Assembly: GCA_900316985.1 (NCBI GenBank)
Contig: ONFE01000016.1
Location: 1 to 64,000, forward strand
Direction of reading: 5' to 3'
Source: an uncultured Prevotellaceae bacterium
Lineage (GTDB): Bacteria > Bacteroidota > Bacteroidia > Bacteroidales > Bacteroidaceae
Length of the DNA: 64,000 nucleotides
Shown piece after piece: positions 51,496 through 60,141 of this stretch; position 1 is the first letter of the stretch, and each line of letters opens with the position of its first letter. The notes beneath the pieces were generated by a model. That model did not search any database, had not been told where the DNA came from, and saw only the letters and a list, made by a program, of their open reading frames with translations. The position numbers and the translations under genes are program-made.

Positions 51496-52935
51496 TTACT
51501 CGTAGTGCGTATCCAGATAAACAACCTTTGTCACAAGATACTCTTCCATACCGTGCTTACCGTCAGCACCACCGATACCACTCTTCTTCACACCGGCGTG
51601 GAAGCCCTGGATGGCCTCGAAGTGCATACGGTTGATATAGGTCTCGCCAAACTCAATCTCACGGCAGATGCGGGTGGCAGTATCGATGTCCTTGGTGAAT
51701 ACCGAAGAGGCCAGACCATATTCGCAATCATTGGCCCACTCGATGACCTGGTCGATATTGTCGAACTCTACCAATGGCAGTACGGGACCGAAGGTCTCCT
51801 CGTGGATGATGTCCATATCCTGGGTACAGTTGTCGAGCACGGTAGCGGGATAGAAATAGCCCTTACCGCCTGCAGGAGCACCACCACAAAGAATCTTGGC
51901 TCCCTGCTCCACGGCGTGGTTCACCTTCTTCGTCACACTCTCCAAAGCTGCCTTCTCTACCAACGGACCCATGTCCACATCTTTGTCGATGGCCGGGTTA
52001 CCGAACTTGACGGCCTGGAACTTCTTCACGATAATATCGGTGAACTCCTTCTTGATATCCTTGTGTACATAAACGCGCTCGGCATTGTTACAGATCTGAC
52101 CGGTATTGCCAATGCGGCTCTCCAGGATAGCCTGGGCTGCCAGTTCGAGGTCTGCATCCGGGAATACGATGGCAGGAGCCTTACCACCCAGTTCGAGACT
52201 GACTTTCGTGATATTGGGAGCAGCAGCTTCCATAATCTTCACGCCGGCACCTACGGAACCTGTCAGGCTCACGATGCCAACCTTTGGATGGCTGGCCAAA
52301 GCATTACCAACCACGGAACCCTTACCGGTCACCACATTGAACAGACCTGCAGGCAGACCACTCTCATGAACCACCTTACAAATCTCCGTACAGTTCTCTG
52401 GTGTAATCTGGGCAGGCTTGATCACGATGGAACAACCAGTAATCAAGGCAGCGGCAGCCTTACGGGCAATGAGGAAGAACGGGAAGTTCCAAGGCAGGAT
52501 ACCGGCAGCCACGCCGATAGGCTTCTTCACGAGAATCATCGTCTCGTTGGGGGCATCACTCTGAATCACCTCACCCTCAATGCGGCGGGCAAACTCAGCC
52601 ATATAATCGAAATATGTGGCGGTCACACCTACCTCAACACCAGCAAGGGCTTGTGTCTTACCCTGCTCACGGACAATAATCTCCTGGAACTTGTCAAAGT
52701 TGGCACGGATGCCATCGGCAATCTTATGCAGATAGACGGCACGCTCGGCAGCAGGCACCTTTGCCCACTTCTTCTGAGCCACATAAGCAGCCTCCACGGC
52801 TTCGTTCACATCCTCCACCGTACCGGCAGGCTGACGCGAGGTCACTTCCTCCGTTGAGGGGTTCAACACTTCAATCCACTCACCCGAACGGCTCTCCACG
52901 AACTTGCCGTTGATGTACATTTTCAAATCTTTCAT
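51496..52935 (-). CDS. aldA: Lactaldehyde dehydrogenase (AldA-like aldehyde dehydrogenase)
   Basis: NAD-dependent aldehyde dehydrogenase, 479 residues, cytoplasmic. Close to E. coli AldA along its length: EGEVIQSDAPNE, GILPWNFPFFLIARK, NITKVSLELGGKAPAIV (general-base Glu), SRIGNTGQICNNAERVYV (catalytic Cys), and GFHAGVKKSGIGGADGKHG. AldA oxidises L-lactaldehyde, the C3 product of rhamnose and fucose breakdown. Being first in an operon with GH28 and GH106 it fits rhamnose use. The kinase, isomerase and aldolase are not here. Confidence 0.88.
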   Translation of the reverse strand: MKDLKMYINGKFVESRSGEWIEVLNPSTEEVTSRQPAGTVEDVNEAVEAAYVAQKKWAKVPAAERAVYLHKIADGIRANFDKFQEIIVREQGKTQALAGVEVGVTATYFDYMAEFARRIEGEVIQSDAPNETMILVKKPIGVAAGILPWNFPFFLIARKAAAALITGCSIVIKPAQITPENCTEICKVVHESGLPAGLFNVVTGKGSVVGNALASHPKVGIVSLTGSVGAGVKIMEAAAPNITKVSLELGGKAPAIVFPDADLELAAQAILESRIGNTGQICNNAERVYVHKDIKKEFTDIIVKKFQAVKFGNPAIDKDVDMGPLVEKAALESVTKKVNHAVEQGAKILCGGAPAGGKGYFYPATVLDNCTQDMDIIHEETFGPVLPLVEFDNIDQVIEWANDCEYGLASSVFTKDIDTATRICREIEFGETYINRMHFEAIQGFHAGVKKSGIGGADGKHGMEEYLVTKVVYLDTHYE

Positions 52936-52980
52936 GTCTTTCAGATTGTTTGTTAGTAATTAGTTAAAAGTTTCTGACCG

Positions 52981-52988
52981 CAAATATA
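52981..52988 (-). promoter_or_regulatory. aldA operon -7 box
   Basis: Minus-strand TATATTTG, 45 nt upstream of aldA; no TTTG at the -33 distance, so an activator may be needed. Confidence 0.5.
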
Positions 52989-53086
52989 AAGAAAAAACTC
53001 CATACTTGTTTCTCCCCCATAGCAAAAAAATCAAAAATAAAGACTGTTTTATCATTTTTCAAGTATCGCCTTTCAAAGATTATCCG

Positions 53087-53178
53087 TACCTTTATGTCTC
53101 TTCGAGCCATGAAGTTAGGCTGCATTCGGGAAAAATCAAAAAAAAATTTTGTTTTTCCACTCATTTGCACTAACTTTG
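53087..53178 (+). promoter_or_regulatory. CE7 esterase promoter module (dispersed repeat, copy C)
   Basis: The 31-bp block TACCTTTATGTCTCTTCGAG..., then GGCTGCATTCGGG, a 30-bp palindrome (GGAAAAA...TTTTTCC, 53129-53158), TTTG (53148-53151) within its arm, 19-nt spacer, and TAACTTTG (53171-53178). Confidence 0.75.
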
Positions 53179-53207
53179 TCAGCGACTACTAAGCATATCA
53201 AAAGATT

Positions 53208-54521
53208 ATGAGAAGAATACGTATGATTGTTGCCCTTATGGCGCTTGTTTTCTGTTCTGCCGTTATGGCGGAGAATTATCCCTATCGTTCTGATTACCTG
53301 TGGGTGACTACACCCGACCATGCTGACTGGCTCTATGAGACGGGGCAGAAAGCCTCGGTGGAAGTACAGTTCTTTAAGTACGGCATTCCTCAGGAGGGTA
53401 TAATCAGTTACTCCATCGGCGAGGATATGCTGCCCGACGACCAGCAAGGGTCAGTGAAGCTCAAAGGAGGGCGCGCCGTGATTAACATAGGCACCCGGAA
53501 GACTCCGGGATTCCGAGACCTCCGCCTGCGAATCACCTGCGACGGCAAGGAATACCAGCATCACATGAAGGTGGGATTTTCTGCCGACAAGATTCAGCCC
53601 TATACCAAGGAGCCTGCCGACTTCAAGGCTTTCTGGGATAAAGCGAAGGAGGAAGCCGCAGCATTCCCCCTGACCTATACCCGTGAACTGGCTCCGGAAT
53701 ACTGCACGGACAAGATAGATTGCTGGCTCATCCGCCTACAACTCAATAAACGCGGCCAATGTGTCTACGGCTATCTGTTCTACCCAAAGAACGCAAAGAA
53801 AGGCAGTTGTCCCGTGGTGCTCTGTCCGCCGGGTGCCGGCGTGAAGACCATCAAGGAACCTTTACGCCACAAGTATTATGCTGAAAACGGCTTCATCCGC
53901 TTAGAAATGGAAATCCACGGACTTGATCCACGCATGACCACCGAACAGTTCAACGAGATCAGCCGTGCACTCAATACGGACCCTAACGGCTATCTCTGCC
54001 AAGGGCTCGACAACCGCGACAACTACTATATGAAGCGTGTCTATCTGGCTTGTGTGCGCTGTATTGACCTGCTCACTTCCCTGCCGGAATGGGACGGTCG
54101 GAATGTGGCTGTTCAGGGAGGTTCACAAGGAGGAGCATTGGCTATCATTACGGCAGGACTTGATTCGCGTGTAACCCTCTGTGCTGCCAACCATCCTGCC
54201 CTCAGCGACATGGCAGGCTATGCTGAAAAGGGACGTACTGGCGGCTATCCCCACTTCAACCGCATGAACGGGATGCTCACTCCGGAAAAAATCAATACGA
54301 TGGCTTACTATGACGTGGTAAACTTTGCCCGTTATGTGAAGGCCAAAACCCGTCTGACCTGGGGCTACAACGACAATACCTGCCCTCCCACCACCAGCTA
54401 TGCCGTATGGAACACGCTGAAGTGCGAAAAGGAATCGCTCATCACACCCATTAACGAGCACTGGACTTCAGAAGATACGGAATACGGCCACATGGAGTGG
54501 CTGAAGAAGAACCTGAAATAG
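53208..54521 (+). CDS. CE7 acetyl-xylan esterase / cephalosporin-C deacetylase family
   Basis: 437 residues, signal peptide ending AVMAEN. An N-terminal beta domain of about 130 residues precedes the alpha/beta hydrolase. Nucleophile S306 in GGSQGGALA (the CE7 GxSQG motif); oxyanion RGQC/CPPGAGVKT region; catalytic His in EYGHMEW near the end. It deacetylates xylo- or other oligosaccharides in the periplasm. Monocistronic: dispersed promoter module upstream, terminator downstream. Confidence 0.88.
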   Translation: MRRIRMIVALMALVFCSAVMAENYPYRSDYLWVTTPDHADWLYETGQKASVEVQFFKYGIPQEGIISYSIGEDMLPDDQQGSVKLKGGRAVINIGTRKTPGFRDLRLRITCDGKEYQHHMKVGFSADKIQPYTKEPADFKAFWDKAKEEAAAFPLTYTRELAPEYCTDKIDCWLIRLQLNKRGQCVYGYLFYPKNAKKGSCPVVLCPPGAGVKTIKEPLRHKYYAENGFIRLEMEIHGLDPRMTTEQFNEISRALNTDPNGYLCQGLDNRDNYYMKRVYLACVRCIDLLTSLPEWDGRNVAVQGGSQGGALAIITAGLDSRVTLCAANHPALSDMAGYAEKGRTGGYPHFNRMNGMLTPEKINTMAYYDVVNFARYVKAKTRLTWGYNDNTCPPTTSYAVWNTLKCEKESLITPINEHWTSEDTEYGHMEWLKKNLK

Positions 54522-54543
54522 CAAAATCGATCAGAACAAAATG

Positions 54544-54584
54544 AAACGCTGAAGCACAAATACCATGCGCTCCAGCGTTTTCTT
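54544..54584 (+). terminator. CE7 esterase terminator
   Basis: AAACGCTG with CAGCGTTT, 21-nt loop with a further small pairing, then TCTT. The converging MFS gene ends 27 bp on. Confidence 0.65.
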
Positions 54585-54610
54585 ATTTATGATAGTAAGT
54601 GGTTAGAATG

Positions 54611-56077
54611 CTATGCTTTTTTCCAAAGACGGGTCATATCCTCCAGTGTCTTGCCTTTGGTCTCTGGAACCAACTTCCATACGAAGATGGCAGCAATGAC
54701 GCAGATGACACCATAGAGACCGTAGGTGAACCAATGGCCGAAGTCATCGCCCTCGGTGAGGTGCATATTGAACATCGGTACAAAAGTGCTACTCACGATG
54801 AAATTGAAAATCCACTGGAAGGCTACGGCTATGGCAACAGCACCGCCGCGGATGGTGTTGGGGAAGATCTCAGCAATGAGCACCCAGGTGATGGGGCCCC
54901 ACGAGAACATGAACGATGCGGAATAAACCATGATGGAGGCGGCGGTGACAAACTCCAGACCTTCGTGGCCGAACGATACGGCTACGCCAAAGGCTCCGAG
55001 AGCCATACCAAGCGATCCCCAGATAAGCAACGGCTTGCGGCCCCATTTCTCAACGGTGAAGACGGCCACGAGTGTGAAGAGAATATTCACGATACCCATG
55101 AAGACGGTGAACATCATCGGATTGTCCATACCCATGTCGCCGAAGATGCGCGGAGCATAATAGAGCACGGCATTGATACCCACAGCCTGCTGGAACACAG
55201 AGAGCATGATTCCCACGAAGATGCAGAGCCATCCGTAGGTAAAGAGTTTCTCGGTCTTCACGATGATGGTGTCCTTGATGTCCTGAAGAATCTGCTGTGC
55301 CTTTGAGCTGCCATTAATCTTGGAAAGAATGCCAAGGGCCTTCTCGTCCTGACCTACCATAACGAGATAGCGCGGAGTCTCAGGTACGAAGCAGATGAGC
55401 AGGGCGAAGAGACCTGCGGGAACAGCCTCAGAACCAAACATATAGCGCCATCCGGTAGTGACAGTCCATTGTGCATTGGGATGGATAGCTGCCATTCCCT
55501 TACCCATTTCCTCCACGAGCGGCTGGATATGGTCGCCCAGGATGAAGAAATTGACGAAATAGACTACCAACTGACCAAAGATAATGGCAAACTGGTTCCA
55601 AGATACAAGCATACCGCGGATATTGGAGGGAGCCACCTCGCCAATGTACATCGGGCAGATGGCCGAGGCCAGACCTACACCAACGCCACCGATGACACGG
55701 TAGATATTGAACATCACGAGCAGGGAGAACGTGGGTACGCCCTTCTCGAAAATCATGAATTCAGGCTCCATGCTGCCAAGGGCAGAGATGAAGAAGAGCA
55801 CACCAGCCAGGAAGAGCGAACGCTTACGGCCCAACCGCGTGGCCAGAAGACCAGAGAGTGCACTACCGATGATACAGCCAATCAGCGCACTACTGCTAGT
55901 GAAGCCGTGCATGGCATCGGTGTAACGGAAGTCAACTGCATTGCTGAAGAAGGCCTGCAGACCTTTTTCTGCACCAGAGATAACGGCTGTGTCGTAGCCG
56001 AAAAGCAGGCCGCCGAGTACGGCAACCATCACAATCGAAATAAGGTAGGCTTTGCTACCGTTCTGAGTTTGATTCAT
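54611..56077 (-). CDS. Sugar porter (MFS, XylE/GLUT family)
   Basis: 488 residues, 12 helices. Family signatures: GGLLFGYDTAVISG in helix 1, RLGRKRSLFL, FVPETPRYLVM before the central loop, QQAVGINAVLYYAPRIF in helix 7, VEKWGRKPLL, and the C-terminal PETKGKTLEDM. A proton-coupled hexose or pentose importer in the inner membrane. Neighbours (CE7 esterase, pectin operon) suggest xylose or another hydrolysis product, but the sugar cannot be read from sequence. No -7 box seen upstream. Confidence 0.92.
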   Translation of the reverse strand: MNQTQNGSKAYLISIVMVAVLGGLLFGYDTAVISGAEKGLQAFFSNAVDFRYTDAMHGFTSSSALIGCIIGSALSGLLATRLGRKRSLFLAGVLFFISALGSMEPEFMIFEKGVPTFSLLVMFNIYRVIGGVGVGLASAICPMYIGEVAPSNIRGMLVSWNQFAIIFGQLVVYFVNFFILGDHIQPLVEEMGKGMAAIHPNAQWTVTTGWRYMFGSEAVPAGLFALLICFVPETPRYLVMVGQDEKALGILSKINGSSKAQQILQDIKDTIIVKTEKLFTYGWLCIFVGIMLSVFQQAVGINAVLYYAPRIFGDMGMDNPMMFTVFMGIVNILFTLVAVFTVEKWGRKPLLIWGSLGMALGAFGVAVSFGHEGLEFVTAASIMVYSASFMFSWGPITWVLIAEIFPNTIRGGAVAIAVAFQWIFNFIVSSTFVPMFNMHLTEGDDFGHWFTYGLYGVICVIAAIFVWKLVPETKGKTLEDMTRLWKKA

Positions 56078-56171
56078 TTTTATTAAGGTGTTTTGTATGA
56101 TATTTCTACTTTAAATTACGTTTTAATAACCATTTTCCCCAATAAATATTGTCAAATTCTTCGTTATTTGG

Positions 56172-56238
56172 GTTTCAGGTTTCAAGTTTCAGGTTTCAAG
56201 TTAAAAAATTCTTCACTCTTCACTCTTCACTCTTCACT
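56172..56238. repeat. GTTTCAR and CTTCACT heptamer arrays upstream of metF
   Basis: Four GTTTCAG/GTTTCAA heptamers (56172-56199), an 11-bp spacer, and four exact CTTCACT heptamers (56211-56238). The second array ends 8 bp before the metF -7 box, covering the place of the -33 box. Confidence 0.88.
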
Positions 56239-56246
56239 TTTTTTTG

Positions 56247-56254
56247 TATCTTTG
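56247..56254 (+). promoter_or_regulatory. metF -7 box
   Basis: TATCTTTG, 22 nt before the start codon. The -33 position is occupied by CTTCACT heptamers. Confidence 0.6.
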
Positions 56255-56276
56255 CACCGATTTATAATAAATAGAA

Positions 56277-57239
56277 ATGAAAGTCATCGACTTACTGGAA
56301 AACGGACAGGTCAACGAGGAAAAAGGATTCTCGTTTGAAGTATTGCCTCCCTTGAAGGGTAACGGCACGGAAGCGCTGTTCAGCACCATCGACATTCTGA
56401 AGGAATTCAATCCGAAATATATCAACATTACCACCCACCACTCGGAATATGTCTATCGGGAGTTGGAGGACGGCAACTTTGAGCGCCAGCGCATAAGACG
56501 GCGCCCCGGAACGATAGCCATTGCCGCTGCCATTCAGCAACGTTATCAACTGCCGGTGATTCCACACATCATCTGTAGTGGTGCCACGGCAGAAGACATT
56601 GAGTATGAACTCATCGACCTCCAGTTCTTGGGCATCAACGACGTGTTGCTGCTCAGAGGCGATAAGGCACAAGACCAAAAGACATTCACGCCGATTCGTG
56701 GAGGCTATCGCCATACGACACAACTCATCGAACAAGTGGTGAAGTTCAACGAAGGCTATTTCCGCGACGGAACCCCCATCAAGCATCCAGGAAAGAAGTT
56801 CTCGTTTGGCGTGGCCTGCTATCCTGAGAAGCACGAAGAAGCACCGAATCTGGAACGCGACATGGAATACCTAAAAAAGAAGCAGGACCTGGGTGCGAAA
56901 TATGCCGTGACGCAGCTGTTCTACGACAATGAGAAATACTTCCAGTTCGTTGAGAAGGCGCGTCAGATGGGTATCACTATTCCCATCGTGCCGGGACTGA
57001 AGCCCTTTGCCAAACTCTCGCAACTGACGGTGGTTCCAAAGACTTTCCATTGTGACATCCCGGAGGATCTGGCTCGCGAAGTGGTGAAATGCAAGACCGA
57101 TGACGATGCCAAGCAGCTGGGTGTGGAATGGGCTATCCAGCAATGCCGTGATCTCTATGCACACGGTGTGAGCAATATCCACTTCTATACGGTAAGTGCC
57201 GTGGAGTCGGTAAAAGAAGTTGTGAAGACAATTTGCTAA
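56277..57239 (+). CDS. metF: Methylenetetrahydrofolate reductase
   Basis: FAD-dependent reductase making 5-methyl-THF for methionine synthesis. 320 residues, one barrel. Motifs: FSFEVLPPLKGNG, ITTHHSEYVYRE, LGINDVLLLRGDKAQ, FSFGVACYPEKHEEAPN, KKKQDLGAKYAVTQLFYDN and VPGLKPF. Followed 14 bp later by holB. The heptamer array at its promoter could tune or switch transcription. Confidence 0.95.
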   Translation: MKVIDLLENGQVNEEKGFSFEVLPPLKGNGTEALFSTIDILKEFNPKYINITTHHSEYVYRELEDGNFERQRIRRRPGTIAIAAAIQQRYQLPVIPHIICSGATAEDIEYELIDLQFLGINDVLLLRGDKAQDQKTFTPIRGGYRHTTQLIEQVVKFNEGYFRDGTPIKHPGKKFSFGVACYPEKHEEAPNLERDMEYLKKKQDLGAKYAVTQLFYDNEKYFQFVEKARQMGITIPIVPGLKPFAKLSQLTVVPKTFHCDIPEDLAREVVKCKTDDDAKQLGVEWAIQQCRDLYAHGVSNIHFYTVSAVESVKEVVKTIC

Positions 57240-57253
57240 AGGACAAAGGCGAA

Positions 57254-58408
57254 ATGAAGTTCAGTGAGGTCATCGGACAAGAGGAAGCCCGGCAACGGCT
57301 GATGCAGATGGTGGAGGAAGGAAGACTTCCACACGCATTGTTGCTCTGCGGTCCTGCAGGTTGCGGCAAGATGGCCCTGACCTTGGCCTTCGCTTCCTAT
57401 CTGCTCGGTGAAAGGCAGGAAGACGGCAGTCAAGTGCCTGCTTTCAACCCACAACTGACGACCAATGCCGAGGCCATGCTCCGCAAATGGCAGCATCCTG
57501 ACCTTCACTTCTCCTATCCGGTCATCAAACCCAAGGGGACGAGTGCGGAGCACAAGATGATAAGCGATGACTTCGCCAAGGAATGGAACACGATGCTCTT
57601 GGAAGGTCCTTACTTCACAATGGACCAATGGCTGCAGATGATGCGCGCTGATAACCAGCAGGCCGTCATCTACGAGGCTGAGAGTGACGAACTGAACCGC
57701 AAACTCTCGCTGAAATCTTCGATGGGCGGATATAAAGTCTGCATCGTATGGTTGCCTGAACGCATGAATCCATCCTGTGCCAACAAATTGTTGAAACTCA
57801 TAGAGGAGCCACCCACACAGACGGTGTTCCTGATGGTCAGCGAAGAACCCGAAAGGTTATTGGAAACCATTACCAGTCGTACGCAACGCATCGATATTAA
57901 GAAGATAGAGACAGTAGCCATAGAGGAAGCCCTGACGGAACGACGGGGCATTGACGGGGACATGGCTCACAGGCTTGCCCGAGTGGCCAATGGTTCTTGG
58001 ACAAAAGCACTTGAATCGCTGAATGCCGACTCAGAGAACCGTCTGTTCCTGGATATGTTCATCATGCTGATGCGGCTGGCTTACCAGCGCAACATCAAAG
58101 AGCTGAAACGCTGGAGTGAGACCGTGGCAGGCTATGGACGCGAGAAACAGAAACGGATGCTCACCTATTTCCTGCGGTTGGTACGTGAGAACTTCATGTA
58201 CAACTTCCATCAGGAAGAACTTTGCTACATGACTCAGGAAGAAGAGAACTTCGCAAGAAACTTTGCCCGATTCATCAATGAGGCCAATGTCATCGGCATC
58301 TCAGAACTCATCCAGCGTGCCATCCGCGACATCGGGCAGAACGCCAATCCGAAGATAGTATTCTTCGACATGGCCCTCAACATCATCGTACTGCTATTGC
58401 AAAAATAA
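57254..58408 (+). CDS. holB: DNA polymerase III delta-prime subunit
   Basis: Clamp-loader subunit, 384 residues, AAA+ fold. N terminus FSEVIGQEEARQRLMQ, P-loop-like GPAGCGKMALT, LLKLIEEPPTQTVFLM, and sensor-1 SRTQRIDI. The usual zinc cysteines of delta-prime are not apparent between the P-loop and the 'LIEEPP' block. Start placed at MKFSEV; the frame is open from a TTG inside metF, but that is unlikely. Second gene of metF-holB-ricT-gldH. Confidence 0.9.
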   Translation: MKFSEVIGQEEARQRLMQMVEEGRLPHALLLCGPAGCGKMALTLAFASYLLGERQEDGSQVPAFNPQLTTNAEAMLRKWQHPDLHFSYPVIKPKGTSAEHKMISDDFAKEWNTMLLEGPYFTMDQWLQMMRADNQQAVIYEAESDELNRKLSLKSSMGGYKVCIVWLPERMNPSCANKLLKLIEEPPTQTVFLMVSEEPERLLETITSRTQRIDIKKIETVAIEEALTERRGIDGDMAHRLARVANGSWTKALESLNADSENRLFLDMFIMLMRLAYQRNIKELKRWSETVAGYGREKQKRMLTYFLRLVRENFMYNFHQEELCYMTQEEENFARNFARFINEANVIGISELIQRAIRDIGQNANPKIVFFDMALNIIVLLLQK

Positions 58409-58418
58409 AAGATAAGAT

Positions 58419-59660
58419 ATGGATTACAAAAATCTGAAATACAAAATAACCAACGACGGAGACCGTGGTCTCTGCTGTGGAGCCTGCGGACGCCAGGACC
58501 ATCAGTTGAACACCTACGACTGGCTGGGAGACGTGCCCGGAAACACGGAAGACACAGACCTTGTGGAAGTGCAGTTCAAGAACACGAGAAAGGCTTATTA
58601 CCATAACGTGAACAACCTGGAACTGAAGAAAGGTGACTGGGTAGCCGTAGAAGCCAATCCCGGACATGACATCGGCGTAGTGACACTCACCGGACGCCTC
58701 GTGAAACTTCAGGTGAAGAAAGCCAACTTGAAAGGTCCCGATGACATCAAGCGCATCTACCGCATTGCCAAGGATGTGGACATGCAGAAATACCAGGAAG
58801 CCAAGAGCCGTGAACACGCTACAATGATTGAGAGCCGACAGATTGCGAAGAATCTTGGATTGCAGATGAAAATCGGCGATGTGGAATATCAGGGCGATTG
58901 CAACAAGGCTATCTTCTATTATATCGCAGACGAACGCGTAGACTTCCGCCAACTCATCAAAGACCTTGCAGCCACCTTCCACGTGCGTATTGAGATGAAG
59001 CAGATTGGTGCACGCCAGGAGGCAGGACGCATTGGAGGAACAGGTCCCTGCGGTAGAGAACTATGCTGTGCAACATGGATGAAGAACTTCTCCAGCGTGA
59101 GCACCAATGCCGCCCGTTTCCAGGACATCTCGCTGAATCCTCAGAAACTGGCTGGTATGTGTGCCAAACTGAAATGCTGTCTGAACTATGAAGTGGACAA
59201 CTATATGGAGGCCGGCAAGCGTTTTCCTGCCAAAGACATCATTCTTCAGACCATCGACAACGACTACTATCAGTTTAAGACGGACATCCTCGCCGGCATC
59301 ATCACCTACTCTACCGACAAGCGGATGGCCGCCAATCTGGAAACCATCACGGCTCAACGTGCCCAAGAGATTATTGAAATGAACAAACGCGGGGAAAAGC
59401 CTGATTCACTCCAGCCCGACGATGTCCAGAGAGAGTCTAGTAAGCCTATTGACTTGTTGGCAGGAGAAAGCATTACCCGTTTCGACCGCGCAAAGAAAAA
59501 GAAGAAGAGCCGCAACAAGCAGAACCCTACCAAGCAAGCCGTTTCTCAAAACCAGAACCCGCCTCAAGGTCAGCGCAAGCCGAAGAACCGCAACAACGAG
59601 AACCGCGGAAACAGAAACGAGAACCGTAATAATGCCCCTCAAAAAGAAAAGAAGGAATGA
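58419..59660 (+). CDS. ricT: RicT/PSP1-family iron-sulfur complex subunit
   Basis: 413 residues. PSP1 C-terminal domain with the cysteine-rich GPCGRELCCATWMKNF and CAKLKCCLNYE blocks that ligate Fe-S clusters in B. subtilis RicT, plus an extra N-terminal LCCGACGRQDHQL. In Firmicutes the RicAFT complex affects RNase Y and competence; Bacteroidetes have RicT without obvious RicA/F. The last 50 residues are an Asn/Arg/Lys-rich disordered tail that may bind RNA. It overlaps gldH by 4 bp. Confidence 0.88.
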   Translation: MDYKNLKYKITNDGDRGLCCGACGRQDHQLNTYDWLGDVPGNTEDTDLVEVQFKNTRKAYYHNVNNLELKKGDWVAVEANPGHDIGVVTLTGRLVKLQVKKANLKGPDDIKRIYRIAKDVDMQKYQEAKSREHATMIESRQIAKNLGLQMKIGDVEYQGDCNKAIFYYIADERVDFRQLIKDLAATFHVRIEMKQIGARQEAGRIGGTGPCGRELCCATWMKNFSSVSTNAARFQDISLNPQKLAGMCAKLKCCLNYEVDNYMEAGKRFPAKDIILQTIDNDYYQFKTDILAGIITYSTDKRMAANLETITAQRAQEIIEMNKRGEKPDSLQPDDVQRESSKPIDLLAGESITRFDRAKKKKKSRNKQNPTKQAVSQNQNPPQGQRKPKNRNNENRGNRNENRNNAPQKEKKE

Positions 59661-60130
59661 AGCACTGGCTTAGGGCCTTTCTCATAGCACTAGCATTCAT
59701 GACCCTCGCAGGACTGTCCTCCTGTGATGAGTCGTTGGCATACAGTCACTACGAACATACCCAACTGGCTGGATGGGAGAAAAGCGATACACTCTATTTC
59801 AACACACCAAGGATAACCAGGAAAGGCAGATACCGTATTGAACTTGGGCTGCGCACGACGGGTGACTACCCATTTACCAGTCTGACACTGAATATCGAGC
59901 AGTGTGTCTTCCCCCAAAAATCCACCAAAAGCCATAGCATCAAATGCCAACTGATGGAAGAAAACGGAGTTACCAAAGGACAAGGTGTGAGTATCTATCA
60001 GTATGCTTTTCCTGTAACAGACATAGACCTGAATGAAGGAGACTCCGTGGAAATCCGAATCCGCCACGACATGAAACGTGAAATCCTTCCCGGCATTGCT
60101 GATGTCGGTATCAAACTATCCCGCAAATAA
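59657..60130 (+). CDS. gldH: Gliding-motility lipoprotein GldH
   Basis: 157 residues, lipobox LAGLSSC, then the GldH pattern (YSHYEHTQLAGWEKSDTLYFNTP, GLRTTGDYPFTSLTLNIE, ILPGIADVGIKLSRK). GldH is conserved across Bacteroidetes including non-gliding species and is linked to the type IX secretion and gliding machinery in flavobacteria. Stop is 12 bp from the converging rodA end; no terminator is seen between. Confidence 0.9.
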   Translation: MKHWLRAFLIALAFMTLAGLSSCDESLAYSHYEHTQLAGWEKSDTLYFNTPRITRKGRYRIELGLRTTGDYPFTSLTLNIEQCVFPQKSTKSHSIKCQLMEENGVTKGQGVSIYQYAFPVTDIDLNEGDSVEIRIRHDMKREILPGIADVGIKLSRK

Positions 60131-60141
60131 TTACTGAAGCT

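Noticed and set aside
51334-52857. 507-codon open frame antisense to aldA
   Set aside because: aldA is clearly real by motifs; the opposite frame has no recognisable domain.
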